Source: JAWKJY01 sp041393535 (GTDB lineage Bacteria; Actinomycetota; Thermoleophilia; Gaiellales; Gaiellaceae). Taken from it: 64,000 nt of DNA. The notes beneath the pieces were generated by a model that worked only from the letters and a program-made list of their open reading frames with translations, did no database searches and was not told the DNA's origin. This document shows, in pieces, positions 16,163 to 24,792 of the stretch; position 1 is the stretch's first letter; each line of letters begins with the position of its first letter. The stretch covers positions 678,381 to 742,380 of the forward strand of contig JAWKJY010000001.1 of NCBI GenBank assembly GCA_041393535.1. The letters run 5' to 3'. Made by a program: the position numbers and the translations under genes.

Positions 16163-17680
16163 ATGAGCGTCGAGGTCGGCCCGGAGGAGCTCGAGAAGCT
16201 GCTCGCGCTGGGGCGGAAGTTCGCCAAGGAGGGGCTCACGTTCGACGACGTGCTGCTCCTGCCCGCGGAGTCCACGGTGCTGCCGGACGAGGTGACGACG
16301 CGCTCGCGCTTCACCCGCGGCATCGAGCTCGAGATCCCGCTCTCGTCGGCGGCGATGGACACCGTCACGGAGGCGCGCATGGCGATCGCGCTCGCCCGCG
16401 AGGGCGGGATCGGCGTCGTGCACCGCAACCTCTCGATCGAGGAGCAGGTCGCCGAGGTCGACAAGGTCAAGCGCTCCGAGTCCGGGATGATCGTGGAGCC
16501 GGTGACGCTGCGCCCGCACGACCGCGTCGCGGACGCCCTCGAGCTGATGGAGCGCTACCGCGTCTCGGGCGTCCCGATCACGGACGCGGGCGGCAAGCTC
16601 GTCGGGATCCTGACGAACCGCGACCTGCGCTTCGAGACCGACCACGATCAGCCGATCGCGAACGTCATGACGAGCGACCGGCTCGTCACCGTCCCCGTCG
16701 GGACGACGCTCGACGACGCGAAGGGCGTGCTGCGCAAGCACCGGATCGAGAAGCTCCCGGTCGTCGACGAGCACGGCTACCTCAAGGGCCTGATCACGGT
16801 CAAGGACATCCAGAAGCGGATCCAGTTCCCGCTCGCGACGAAGGACGAGAAGGGGCGCCTGCGCGTCGCGGCGGCGATCGGCGTCGGCGGCGACGCGCTC
16901 GAGCGCGCGGCCGCGCTGGTCGAGGAGGAGGTCGACGTCCTCGTCGTCGACACCTCGCACGGCCACTCGCGCGGCGTCGTCGAGACCGTGCGCGCCGTGA
17001 AGGAGCGCTGGGACGTCCAGGTCGTCGCGGGCAACATCGCGACCGCGGAGGCGGCCGAGGCGCTGATCGAGGCGGGTGCGGACGCGGTCAAGGTCGGCAT
17101 CGGGCCGGGCTCGATCTGCACGACGCGCGTCGTCGCGGGCGTCGGCGTGCCGCAGATCACGGCGATCCACGACGTCGCCCAGGCGGCCATCCGCCACGGC
17201 GTGCCCGTGATCGCGGACGGCGGCATCCAGTACTCGGGCGACATCGCCAAGGCGATCGCCTCGGGCGCCGACTCGGTCATGCTCGGCAGCATCCTCGCCG
17301 GCACCGACGAGAGCCCCGGCGACGTCGTCCTCTACCAGGGCGAGCGCTTCAAGGAGTACCGCGGCATGGGCTCGATCGGTGCGATGAAGGCCCGCTCGTT
17401 CTCGAAGGACCGCTACTTCCAGGAGCACCGCGACGACGTCGCGAAGCTCGTGCCGGAGGGGATCGAGGGTCGCGTCAGCTACAAGGGCGCGCTGCGGAAC
17501 ATCGTCTACCAGCTCGTCGGCGGGCTGAAGCAGGCGATGGGCTACTGCGGCACCGCGACGATCGACGAGATGCGGACGAGCACGCGCTTCGTGCGCATCA
17601 CCGCGGCAGGCCTGCGCGAGTCGCACCCGCACCACATCTCGATCACGAAGGAGTCCCCGAACTACCGCTCGGGCTCCTGA
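16163..17680 (+). CDS. guaB: Inosine-5'-monophosphate dehydrogenase
   Basis: The 505-residue protein carries the catalytic (beta/alpha)8 domain split by two CBS domains (about residues 106-225). It has the entry motif GLTFDDVLLLPAES, the catalytic cysteine loop GPGSICTTRVVAGVGVP, ADGGIQYSGDIAKAIASGAD, and the flap GMGSIGAMK with the later SYKGALRNIVYQLVGGLKQAMGYCG. It oxidises IMP to XMP with NAD+, the first step towards GTP. A strong Shine-Dalgarno (GGGAGGTGAT) precedes the ATG. guaA follows after 1 base, so XMP goes directly to the next enzyme of the same operon. Length and motifs are fully normal. Confidence 0.98.
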   Translation: MSVEVGPEELEKLLALGRKFAKEGLTFDDVLLLPAESTVLPDEVTTRSRFTRGIELEIPLSSAAMDTVTEARMAIALAREGGIGVVHRNLSIEEQVAEVDKVKRSESGMIVEPVTLRPHDRVADALELMERYRVSGVPITDAGGKLVGILTNRDLRFETDHDQPIANVMTSDRLVTVPVGTTLDDAKGVLRKHRIEKLPVVDEHGYLKGLITVKDIQKRIQFPLATKDEKGRLRVAAAIGVGGDALERAAALVEEEVDVLVVDTSHGHSRGVVETVRAVKERWDVQVVAGNIATAEAAEALIEAGADAVKVGIGPGSICTTRVVAGVGVPQITAIHDVAQAAIRHGVPVIADGGIQYSGDIAKAIASGADSVMLGSILAGTDESPGDVVLYQGERFKEYRGMGSIGAMKARSFSKDRYFQEHRDDVAKLVPEGIEGRVSYKGALRNIVYQLVGGLKQAMGYCGTATIDEMRTSTRFVRITAAGLRESHPHHISITKESPNYRSGS

Positions 17681-17681
17681 G

Positions 17682-19280
17682 GTGGGCGACGTCGTCCCGC
17701 TTCGGCCCGAGGGCGCGCCCGCCGGGGAGCCCCACCTGGCCGAGGACGAGCCCGTCCTGGTCGTCGACCTCGGCGGCCAGTACGCGCAGCTGATCGCGCG
17801 GCGCGTGCGCGAGTGCCGGGTCTACTCGGAGCTCGTCCCCGCGTCGATCACCCCGGACGAGGTCGAGCGGCGGCGCGCCCGCGCGATCGTCCTCTCGGGC
17901 GGGCCGGCCTCGGTCTACGCGGACGGCGCCCTGCGGGTCGACCCGCGCCTCTTCGGGCTCGGGATCCCGGTGCTCGGCATCTGCTACGGCATGCAGCTGA
18001 TGGCGCAGGAGCTCGGCGGCCGCGTCGACCGGACGGGCGTCGCCGAGTACGGCCGGGCCGACCTGGCCGTCGTCGACCCGGAGAGCCCGCTTGTGGCCGA
18101 GCTGCCGCTCGAGCAGACGTGCTGGATGAGCCATCGCGACGCGGTCACCCTGCCGCCGGCAGGCGCGAGCGTCGTCGCCTCCTCGCCCACGACCCCGATC
18201 GCCGCGTTCGAGCACCGCGCGCGGCGGCTCTACGGCGTGCAGTTCCACCCCGAGGTCGTGCACACGCCGCACGGGCAGGCGATGCTGAAGAACTTCCTCT
18301 ACCGCGTCGCCGACGCGCCGCCCACGTGGACGCCGGCGCAGGTGATCGAGGAGGAGGTCGCGCGCATCCGCGCGCAGGTCGGCGACCGGCGGGTCCTCTG
18401 CGCGCTCTCGGGCGGCGTCGACTCCTCCGTCGCCGCGCTGCTCGTCTACAAGGCCGTCGGCGACCAGCTGACCTGCGTCTTCGTCGACCACGGCCTGCTG
18501 CGCAAGGGCGAGGCCGAGCAGGTCGTCGAGACGTTCGACCGGCACTTCCACGTGCCGCTCGTGCACGTCGACGCGGAGGAGCGCTTCCTCGCGCGGCTGG
18601 CGGGCGTGACCGACCCCGAGGTGAAGCGCAAGCGGATCGGCGAGGAGTTCATCCGCGTCTTCGAGGAGGAGGCCCGCCGGCTCGGCGACGTGCCGTTCCT
18701 CGTCCAGGGGACGCTCTACTCGGACGTGATCGAGTCGGGCGGCCACGCCGGCGTCGCGGCGACGATCAAGTCGCACCACAACGTCGGCGGCCTGCCCGAG
18801 GACATGGACTTCGAGCTCGTCGAGCCGCTGCGGATGCTGTTCAAGGACGAGGTGCGCCGCGTCGGCGAGGAGCTCGGGCTGCCCGAGGAGATGGTCTGGC
18901 GCCACCCGTTCCCCGGCCCCGGCCTCGGCATCCGGATCATCGGCGAGGTGACGCGCGAGCGGCTCGACACGCTGCGCGAGGCGGACGCGATCCTGCTCGA
19001 GGAGATCCGCCGGGCCGGCCTCTACCGCGAGATCTGGCAGTGCTTCGCCGTCCTGCCCGCGATCCGCTCCGTCGGGGTGATGGGCGACGAGCGCACCTAC
19101 GGCTACCCGATCGTCGTCCGCGCGGTCAGCTCGGAGGACGCGATGACGGCCGACTGGTCGCGCATCCCGCACGACGTCCTCGCCTCGATCTCGAGCCGGA
19201 TCATCAACGAGGTGCCGGGCGTGAACCGCGTCGCGCTCGACATCTCGTCGAAGCCGCCGGCGACGATCGAGTGGGAGTAG
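17682..19280 (+). CDS. guaA: GMP synthase (glutamine-hydrolysing)
   Basis: Both halves are present in the 532-residue protein. The class I glutamine amidotransferase has its nucleophile in GICYGMQLMAQELGG and the His-x-Glu in GVQFHPEVVHTP. The ATP-pyrophosphatase has the P-loop CALSGGVDSSVAALL, and the dimerisation domain ends in DISSKPPATIEWE. It aminates XMP to GMP. The GTG start gives about 20 extra residues before the amidotransferase (GDVVPLRPEGAPAGEPHLAEDE), and the GTG lies 1 base after the guaB stop, so translation is probably coupled. No unusual residues were seen. Confidence 0.98.
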   Translation: MGDVVPLRPEGAPAGEPHLAEDEPVLVVDLGGQYAQLIARRVRECRVYSELVPASITPDEVERRRARAIVLSGGPASVYADGALRVDPRLFGLGIPVLGICYGMQLMAQELGGRVDRTGVAEYGRADLAVVDPESPLVAELPLEQTCWMSHRDAVTLPPAGASVVASSPTTPIAAFEHRARRLYGVQFHPEVVHTPHGQAMLKNFLYRVADAPPTWTPAQVIEEEVARIRAQVGDRRVLCALSGGVDSSVAALLVYKAVGDQLTCVFVDHGLLRKGEAEQVVETFDRHFHVPLVHVDAEERFLARLAGVTDPEVKRKRIGEEFIRVFEEEARRLGDVPFLVQGTLYSDVIESGGHAGVAATIKSHHNVGGLPEDMDFELVEPLRMLFKDEVRRVGEELGLPEEMVWRHPFPGPGLGIRIIGEVTRERLDTLREADAILLEEIRRAGLYREIWQCFAVLPAIRSVGVMGDERTYGYPIVVRAVSSEDAMTADWSRIPHDVLASISSRIINEVPGVNRVALDISSKPPATIEWE

Positions 19281-19306
19281 CGGGCCGACCGTAGCGCCCG
19301 GGCGTC

Positions 19307-19702
19307 GTGCGCGGCCAGGCGACACGCGTCTCCGCCCCGGACGGCCGGGAGTGGTCGATCCTCGTCCGCGCCTGGCGCTGGCCCCGCTGGCGGCCCGTCC
19401 GCTACGAGCCGCTCGCCGATCCCGACGACGACACGCTCGGCTGGAGCGCCGGGCTCGTGCTCGTCCCGCTGGCGGCACTCGTCGCCCGCGGCGTCGTCCC
19501 CGCCGTGCGGCTCGCCCTCGCGCTCCCCGCGACCGCCGGGCGGTCCCTCGTCGGCTGGCGCTGGGTCGAGGCGCGGGCCGACGACGCGGAGGAGCTCGCC
19601 TGGCGCACGCCGCGCCGCCACGCGTCCGCGGTGCTCGACCAGGTCGCCCGCCAGCTCGCGCTCGGCCACGAGCCCGCGCCGTACAACACGATCCGCGAGT
19701 GA
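19307..19702 (+). CDS. Hypothetical protein, 131 residues
   Basis: Not recognised. From the GTG at 19307 the product has a basic Trp-rich N-terminal domain (VRAWRWPRWRPVRYEPL), one hydrophobic stretch (residues about 47-75, GLVLVPLAALVARGVVPAVRLALALP) that could be a membrane hairpin or a single helix, and a polar C terminus (VLDQVARQLALGHEPAPYNTIRE). It begins 26 bases after guaA and may be the last gene of that operon, or independent. Codon use supports a real gene. Confidence 0.55.
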   Translation: MRGQATRVSAPDGREWSILVRAWRWPRWRPVRYEPLADPDDDTLGWSAGLVLVPLAALVARGVVPAVRLALALPATAGRSLVGWRWVEARADDAEELAWRTPRRHASAVLDQVARQLALGHEPAPYNTIRE

Positions 19703-19758
19703 GCCGCGTCCCGCCCTCGCGCTGGCGCGCGCGTCCGCCCTGTCGGTAGCGTCCAGGC

Positions 19759-20934
19759 ATGGACTTCCGCCGGATCGGCTCGCTACCGCCCTACGTCTTC
19801 GCGACGACCGACAAGCTGAAGATGGACCTGCGCCGGGCGGGCGCGGACGTGATCGACCTCGGCTTCGGCAACCCGGACATCCCGTCGCCCGAGCTCGCCG
19901 TCGAGAAGCTCGCCGAGGCGGCCCACCGCGAGCGGAACCACCGCTACTCGTCGAGCCGCGGCATCCCGAACCTGCGGCTCGCGATCGCGAGCCTCTACCG
20001 GCGGAAGTGGGGCGTCGAGCTCGACCCGGAGACCGAGGCGATCACGACGATCGGCGCGAAGGAGGGGCTGTCGCACCTGATGTGGGTGCTGCTCCAGCCG
20101 GGCGACTCGGCCGTCGTGCCGAGCCCGAGCTACCCGATCCACATCTACGCGCCGGTGCTCGCCGGCGCCGAGGTCAGCCGCATCCCGATGGCGACGGACG
20201 CCGACCTCTTCGGCGGCCTGGTCGAGACGTTCGAGCGCTCGTGGCCGCGGCCGCGCGTGATCATCCTCTCGTTCCCGCACAACCCGACGACGGCGGTCGT
20301 CGACCTGGACTTCATGCAGCGCGTCGTCGACTTCGCGCGCGAGCAGGAGGTGCTGGTCGTCCACGACTTCGCCTACGCCGACCTCGGCTTCGACGGGCAC
20401 GAGCCGCCGTCGATCCTCCAGGCCGAGGGCGCCAAGGAGTGCTGCGTCGAGCTCTACACGCTGACGAAGTCGTTCTCGATGGCCGGCTGGCGGGTGGGCT
20501 TCATGGTCGGGAACGCCGAGGTCGTCCAGGCGCTCGCGCGGCTGAAGTCGTACCTCGACTACGGCACCTTCCAGCCGATCCAGATCGCGTCGATCGTGGC
20601 GATGAACGAGGCGCCCGACTACCCGGAGCAGGTGCGCGAGGTGTACCTCGCCCGCCGGGACGCGCTCTGCGAGGGCCTGGCCCGGATCGGCTGGGAGTTC
20701 CCGAAGCCGAAGGGCACGATGTTCGTCTGGGCGCCGATCCCGGAGCCGTACCGCGCGCAGGGGTCGCTCGAGTTCGCGATCGAGCTCGTCCAGCAGGCGC
20801 ACGTCTCGGTCTCGCCCGGCATCGGGTTCGGCCCGGGCGGCGAGGGCTTCGTCCGCTTCGCGCTCGTCGAGAACGAGCACCGGATCGCCCAGGCCGTCCG
20901 CGGGATCCGCGGCGCGCTGCGCGAGCTCGGGTAG
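19759..20934 (+). CDS. alaC: AlaC-like class I aminotransferase (glutamate-pyruvate type)
   Basis: The 391-residue PLP enzyme follows E. coli AlaC closely in its opening (RRIGSLPPYVFATTDKLKMDLR, VIDLGFGNPDIPSP) and in YSSSRGIPNLRLAIASLYRR. Other landmarks are VPSPSYPIHIYAPVLAGA, the Asn/Asp pair in SFPHNPTTAVVDLDF and VVHDFAYADLGFDG, the Schiff-base lysine in LTKSFSMAGWRVGF and the carboxylate-binding Arg in FVRFALVENEHRIAQA. It should interconvert pyruvate and alanine with glutamate/2-oxoglutarate. The ATG lies 6 bases behind TAGCGT with no Shine-Dalgarno, a leaderless-type start. A palindrome and riboswitch lie between this gene and terC. Confidence 0.9.
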   Translation: MDFRRIGSLPPYVFATTDKLKMDLRRAGADVIDLGFGNPDIPSPELAVEKLAEAAHRERNHRYSSSRGIPNLRLAIASLYRRKWGVELDPETEAITTIGAKEGLSHLMWVLLQPGDSAVVPSPSYPIHIYAPVLAGAEVSRIPMATDADLFGGLVETFERSWPRPRVIILSFPHNPTTAVVDLDFMQRVVDFAREQEVLVVHDFAYADLGFDGHEPPSILQAEGAKECCVELYTLTKSFSMAGWRVGFMVGNAEVVQALARLKSYLDYGTFQPIQIASIVAMNEAPDYPEQVREVYLARRDALCEGLARIGWEFPKPKGTMFVWAPIPEPYRAQGSLEFAIELVQQAHVSVSPGIGFGPGGEGFVRFALVENEHRIAQAVRGIRGALRELG

Positions 20935-20947
20935 ACGAGCGACACAC

Positions 20948-20982
20948 GAAACGCGAAACACGTTTCGCGTTTCTGCTACGCT
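20948..20982 (+). promoter_or_regulatory. 26-bp perfect palindrome over the terC promoter
   Basis: GAAACGCGAAAC (20948-20959) and its exact complement (20962-20973) are separated by AC. The -10 element TACGCT (20977-20982) follows at once, so the palindrome covers the -35 region of the promoter that would start the riboswitch RNA at about 20990. That is where a repressor operator would lie. It is strikingly AT-richer than its surroundings. Transcribed, it could also form a hairpin and act as a terminator for the preceding aminotransferase gene. Confidence 0.65.
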
Positions 20983-20987
20983 CCAGC

Positions 20988-21084
20988 AAGCCGAGGGGCA
21001 GTATCCCCAAGCGGCGCCGTTCGTCAATCCGGCAGCGACGCTGCCCGGCGGCGCCCGCCCGCGAGGGCAGGAGAGACCTTCGGA
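20988..21084 (+). ncRNA. yybP-ykoY manganese riboswitch
   Basis: The leader upstream of the TerC gene carries the main conserved pieces of the yybP-ykoY family in order: the 5' loop GGGGCAGTA (near-consensus GGGGAGTA), the internal CGTCAAT, a GC hairpin with a GCGA loop (CGCCC-GCGA-GGGCG-like at about 21052-21069), and the 3' GAGACCTT that closes the basal stem (CCGAGG at 20991 with CCTTCGG at 21077-21083). Family members bind Mn2+ and raise expression of Mn2+ exporters including TerC/Alx proteins, which is the gene just downstream. No U-rich terminator is visible; control could be on ribosome access to the AAAGGAG at 21104-21110. Covariance-model scoring was not possible here. Confidence 0.82.
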
Positions 21085-21115
21085 TCGCAGTCACACGCGA
21101 CCGAAAGGAGCTCCG

Positions 21116-22051
21116 TTGGCCGTCGACCCCTGGGTCTGGCTCGCACTCGTCGCCTTCATCGGCGCGCTGCTCGCGCTCGACCTCCTCGTCTTCCACCGCG
21201 ACGCGCACGAGGTGACGCTGCGCGAGGCGGCCGTGTTCAGCGCGCTCTGGGTCGCCGTCGCGGTCGGCTTCGGCGGCGTCCTCTGGGCCTGGCAGGGCGG
21301 GACGGCGGCCGGCGAGTACTTCGCCGGCTACGTCGTCGAGAAGAGCCTCAGCGTCGACAACGTCTTCGTCTTCGCGCTCGTCTTCTCGTACTTCGCGGTC
21401 CCGGCCGTCCTCCAGTACCGGGTGCTCTTCTGGGGCGTCGTGCTCGCGATCGTGCTGCGCGGCGCCTTTATCGCGCTCGGCGCCGCGCTGCTCGCGAGCG
21501 TCGGCTGGATCGTCTACGTGTTCGGCGCGTTCCTCGTCCTGACGGGCGTCCGGATCGCCCGGCACGCGCACCAGGAGATCCACCCGGAGCGCAACCCGGT
21601 GCTGCGGCTGCTGCGGCGGGTCGTCCCGCTGACCGACGACTACCGCGGCTCGCGCTTCCTCGTGCGGGAGGGCGGCCGGCGGCTCGCGACGCCGCTGCTC
21701 GCCGCGTTCGTCATGGTCGCGACCTTCGACCTCGTCTTCGCGGTCGACTCGATCCCGGCGATCTTCGCGATCACGCGCGACACGTTCATCGTGTTCGCCG
21801 CGAACGCGTTCGCCCTGCTCGGGCTGCGGGCGCTGTTCTTCCTGCTCGCCGGGACGATGCGGCGGATCCCGTCGCTGAACGTGGGGCTCGGGCTGATCCT
21901 CGTCTTCGTCGGCGGGAAGATGATCGCGAGCGACCACTACAAGGTGCCGATCTACGTGTCGCTGCCGGTCATCCTCGGCGTCCTCGGCGCGGTCGCGCTC
22001 GTCGCCTGGCTGCGCGGCCGGCGGGCCCCCGGGGGCGAGGCGCCGGCCTGA
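21116..22051 (+). CDS. TerC/Alx-family integral membrane protein, probable Mn2+ exporter
   Basis: The TTG at 21116 is the start: AAAGGAG lies 5 bases upstream and the N terminus then begins directly with the first membrane helix. The 311 residues have about nine hydrophobic helices and the two conserved acidic motifs of the family, EKSLSVDNVFVFALVF (about residue 76) and DLVFAVDSIPAIFAI (about residue 203), whose aspartates line the presumed metal path. TerC/Alx/MeeF proteins export manganese across the cytoplasmic membrane and in some species metallate secreted enzymes. The upstream yybP-ykoY element fits induction by Mn2+. A GC hairpin separates it from the convergent MFS gene. Confidence 0.92.
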   Translation: MAVDPWVWLALVAFIGALLALDLLVFHRDAHEVTLREAAVFSALWVAVAVGFGGVLWAWQGGTAAGEYFAGYVVEKSLSVDNVFVFALVFSYFAVPAVLQYRVLFWGVVLAIVLRGAFIALGAALLASVGWIVYVFGAFLVLTGVRIARHAHQEIHPERNPVLRLLRRVVPLTDDYRGSRFLVREGGRRLATPLLAAFVMVATFDLVFAVDSIPAIFAITRDTFIVFAANAFALLGLRALFFLLAGTMRRIPSLNVGLGLILVFVGGKMIASDHYKVPIYVSLPVILGVLGAVALVAWLRGRRAPGGEAPA

Positions 22052-22067
22052 GCGGGCCGCCGCCGCC

Positions 22068-22099
22068 GCGGCAGGCGGTCCTAGACGACCGCCTGCCGC
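22068..22099. terminator. GC hairpin between convergent terC and MFS genes
   Basis: A perfect 13-bp inverted repeat (GCGGCAGGCGGTC at 22068-22080, complement at 22087-22099) with a 6-base loop lies between the two convergent genes and overlaps the last codons and stop of the MFS gene. There is no U-tract on either strand. A two-way intrinsic terminator is the likeliest role. Confidence 0.55.
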
Positions 22100-23271
22100 C
22101 GGTAGCGCCCGAGCCAGGGCAGGACGAGCAGCGCGCAGCCGAGCGCGACGCCCGCCGCCACCGCGAAGGGCAGGTGCTCGTCCCGGTCGAGCAGCGGCAC
22201 GTAGAGCGCGGGCGCGATCGCGACGCCGACGAACTTGAACGCGCTGAACGCCGAGGTGGCGCCGGCACGGTTGCGCGGGAACGACTCGACGGCGATCGTG
22301 TTCAGCCCCGACCAGGCGAACGCGCCCGCACAGCCGATCGCGAGGTAGACGAGCGCGAAGGCCCACGCCGTCGGCGCGAAGGCCAGGCCGAGCACGCCCG
22401 CCGCGCAGGCGGCCGTGCCGGCGAGCGCGGTCTGCGGCCGCCCGGCGCGGTCGACGACGCCGCCCGCGAAGCGGCCGAGCAGGACGCCGCCCAGCCCGTA
22501 GCTCGCGATGATCAGCCCGCCGAGCCCTGTGCCGACGCCGAACTCCCGCGAGACGGCGAGGACGGCGACGACGCCGATCGAGGTGAAGCCGAGGTAGCCG
22601 AGCAGCGCCGTCGCCGAGAGGAGCGCGAGCCATGGATCCGCGAGCGCGCGCAGCGACGCGCGGCTCCCCGGCTCGGCCGGCGCGAGCGGCGGCGTCCGCA
22701 GCGCCAGCAGGCCGGAGACGACGGCGACGACGACGAAGGCGAGCCGCCAGGACAGCTCGCCGAGCGCGCCGCCGAGCGCGGGCGCGAGGGTGATCCCGGC
22801 CGTCTGCACGGCGGCGAACGTCCCGACCGCGCGGCCCAGCTGCTCCCGGCCCACGGTGGTCGAGAGCCCGGCGAGCAGGATCGGCGAGAGGAACGCGTTC
22901 GCGACGCCCATCAGCACCCGGCCGGCGATGAACGCCTCGATGCCGGGGGCGGCCGCCGAGAGGACGGCGGCGGCGCCGAAGCCCGCGTAGCCGAGCCGGA
23001 CGACCCGTCCCGCGCCGACGCGCTCCGCGACCGTGCCGGAGACGAGCTGGAGGCTCGCGAACGGGATCATGTACGCCGTGATCGCGAGGGCGACGAGGCT
23101 CTCGGACACGTCCAGGCCGTCGGCGACGGCGGGGATCAGCGGCGTCAGCATCCCACCGCCGAACGGGCCGAGGAAGCCGCCGAGGTAGAGCGGCGCCCGG
23201 ACCGGGTCGGGGCGCAGCCGCGCCGGCAGCGCGAGGCGCGGTCCGCGGCGGGCGCCCGCGCGCGCGCTCAT
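22081..23271 (-). CDS. Major facilitator superfamily transporter
   Basis: The 396-residue product has twelve hydrophobic helices and MFS marks: a motif A-like loop VAERVGAGRVVRLG between helices 2 and 3, FIAGRVLMGVANAFLSPILL in helix 4/5, and the repeated motif in the second half GVVDRAGRPQTAL. It looks like a drug/H+ antiporter or sugar-efflux type (AraJ/YdhP style), but the substrate cannot be deduced. The first ~25 residues are basic and may be partly untranslated if a later start is used. The EamA permease gene on the same strand ends 17 bases upstream of the ATG, so the two transporter genes may be one transcript. Confidence 0.88.
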   Translation of the reverse strand: MSARAGARRGPRLALPARLRPDPVRAPLYLGGFLGPFGGGMLTPLIPAVADGLDVSESLVALAITAYMIPFASLQLVSGTVAERVGAGRVVRLGYAGFGAAAVLSAAAPGIEAFIAGRVLMGVANAFLSPILLAGLSTTVGREQLGRAVGTFAAVQTAGITLAPALGGALGELSWRLAFVVVAVVSGLLALRTPPLAPAEPGSRASLRALADPWLALLSATALLGYLGFTSIGVVAVLAVSREFGVGTGLGGLIIASYGLGGVLLGRFAGGVVDRAGRPQTALAGTAACAAGVLGLAFAPTAWAFALVYLAIGCAGAFAWSGLNTIAVESFPRNRAGATSAFSAFKFVGVAIAPALYVPLLDRDEHLPFAVAAGVALGCALLVLPWLGRYRRQAVV

Positions 23272-23287
23272 GCCGGGTGGGCGTGCC

Positions 23288-24163
23288 TCACCGGAAGACG
23301 CCGATGATCGCGCTACCGGCGACGACGAGCAGCGACGCGGCGGCGAGCTGCAGGCCGATCGCCTCGCTTCTGCGTCCGAGCACCGCCCAGGCGAACACGA
23401 GCGCCCAGAGCGACTGGGTCGCGTTGAGCGGGGCGACGATGGCCACGCGGCCGCGCTCGAACGCCTCGAGCAGGGAGCAGTACGCGACGCCGAGCATCAG
23501 GCCGGAGGGGAGGAACGCGGGGTAGGCGCGGCGCAGGCGCGCGCCGAGGTCGCCGCGGCGGAAGAGCAGCAGGTACGCCGCCGAGCCGACCGTCGCCGCC
23601 AGCAGCGTCGCGGCCGCGGCGGCGAGCGGCGGCGGGTCGCGGCCCTCGGCGGCCCAGCGGACGGCGACGTCGCGGAAGCCGAACATGATCGCGCACGTGA
23701 ACGCGAACAGGATCCCGATCGCGCGGAAGCCCTCCGGCCGGGTCGGCTCCCAGGCGAGCAGCGCGCCGCCGACGACGATGAGGACCGTCCCGATCCAGAG
23801 CCAGACGTTCGGCCGCTCGTCGAGCAGGCCGATCGCGAGCAGCACCGAGAGGAACGGGACGGTGCCGATCAGGATCGCCGAGCGGGACGGGCCGATCGCT
23901 CGCACGGCGCGGACGAAGATGATCTGCGCCACCCCGGGCACGGCGAGCCCGAGGACGAGGAACGGCCAGAGCTCGTCCCAGCGCAGGTCGTCCGGGCCGA
24001 TGCCGGAGACCGCGGCCGCGATCACGGCGACCACGGCGCCGATCGAGGCGCTCGCGAGCCCGCCCGTCTCGGGATCGCCGCCGCGGGTGAGGCCCCAGCG
24101 CGAGGCGACGGCGAGGGCGCCGAAGCCGGCGCCCGCGAGGCAGGCGAGCAGGATCGCGGCCAC
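23288..24163 (-). CDS. EamA/DMT-superfamily permease
   Basis: Starting at GTG 24163 gives 291 residues and ten hydrophobic helices as two EamA repeats, the usual length. An earlier ATG would add a 46-residue Pro/Ala/Arg-rich extension that is not typical and would run through the promoter of the divergent gene, so I prefer the GTG. Recognisable blocks are VAAILLACLAGAGFGALAVASRWG, RAIGPSRSAILIGTVPFLSVLLA and GRVAIVAPLNATQSLWALVFAW. These carriers move small metabolites such as amino acids or nucleotide sugars; the substrate is unknown. The MFS gene follows 16 bases later on the same strand. Confidence 0.85.
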   Translation of the reverse strand: MAAILLACLAGAGFGALAVASRWGLTRGGDPETGGLASASIGAVVAVIAAAVSGIGPDDLRWDELWPFLVLGLAVPGVAQIIFVRAVRAIGPSRSAILIGTVPFLSVLLAIGLLDERPNVWLWIGTVLIVVGGALLAWEPTRPEGFRAIGILFAFTCAIMFGFRDVAVRWAAEGRDPPPLAAAAATLLAATVGSAAYLLLFRRGDLGARLRRAYPAFLPSGLMLGVAYCSLLEAFERGRVAIVAPLNATQSLWALVFAWAVLGRRSEAIGLQLAAASLLVVAGSAIIGVFR

Positions 24164-24236
24164 GGGCGCTAGCGGAGGCCTGGGATCGACGCGGGCACGC
24201 GCGTAGGCTACGTGCCGACCACGTCGGAGGGGCGCC

Positions 24237-24779
24237 GTGAGCGGCACGCCGTCCGCGCTCGTCTCGGCGCTCGCCGGCGCGGAGATCGGCGCGACGTTCA
24301 ACTTCTACCGTCACGGGCCGCGTGCGCCGCTCCTGCGCGAACGGCTCGAGGGCTACCTCGAGGCGCGCTGGCGGGCGCCCCTCCTGCTCGTGGGCGAGGC
24401 GCCCGGCTGGCGCGGGGCGCGGGTGTCGGGGCTGCCGTTCACGTCGGAGCGGCAGCTCGCCGGCGAGGGGCCCGCGGAGGCGACCGCGACGATCGTCGCG
24501 CGCACGCTGGCCGAGCTCGGCCTGACCGAGCGGGTGGTGCTCTGGAACGCGGTCCCGACGCACCCGCACCTCCCCGGCCGCCCGGACTCGAACCGGCCGC
24601 CGACCCGCGCCGAGGTCGAGGCCGCGCGGCCGTTCCTCGAGGCGCTCGCCCGCGGCCGGCGGGTCGTCGCGGTCGGCCGCGTCGCGGCTGCGGCCCTGCC
24701 CGGGGCGCCCGCGCTGCGGCACCCGTCGCACGGTGGCGCGCGCGCGTTCCGCGCCGGCCTGCTGGAATACGCGTCGTGA
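24237..24779 (+). CDS. Uracil-DNA glycosylase-superfamily protein
   Basis: The GTG at 24237 has GGAGGGG 6 bases upstream; a TAGGCT element lies about 30 bases before. The 180-residue protein has the UDG-like order: VGEAPGWRGARVSGLPFTSE (motif A region, with Glu instead of the Asp-Pro-Tyr seen in classical UNG), VVLWNAVPTHPHLPG, and the C-terminal RHPSHGGARAFR, corresponding to the H-P-S minor-groove loop. Members excise uracil or are of unknown function; the lack of the canonical catalytic Asp makes activity on uracil uncertain. It precedes an MFS gene by 13 bases, with no clear functional link. Confidence 0.78.
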   Translation: MSGTPSALVSALAGAEIGATFNFYRHGPRAPLLRERLEGYLEARWRAPLLLVGEAPGWRGARVSGLPFTSERQLAGEGPAEATATIVARTLAELGLTERVVLWNAVPTHPHLPGRPDSNRPPTRAEVEAARPFLEALARGRRVVAVGRVAAAALPGAPALRHPSHGGARAFRAGLLEYAS

Positions 24780-24792
24780 GGGACCGTCCGCG

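Noticed and set aside
24164..24301. N-terminal extension of the EamA permease to 24301
   Set aside because: Would cover the divergent promoter and start of the UDG-like gene and adds a polar stretch unlike other EamA proteins.
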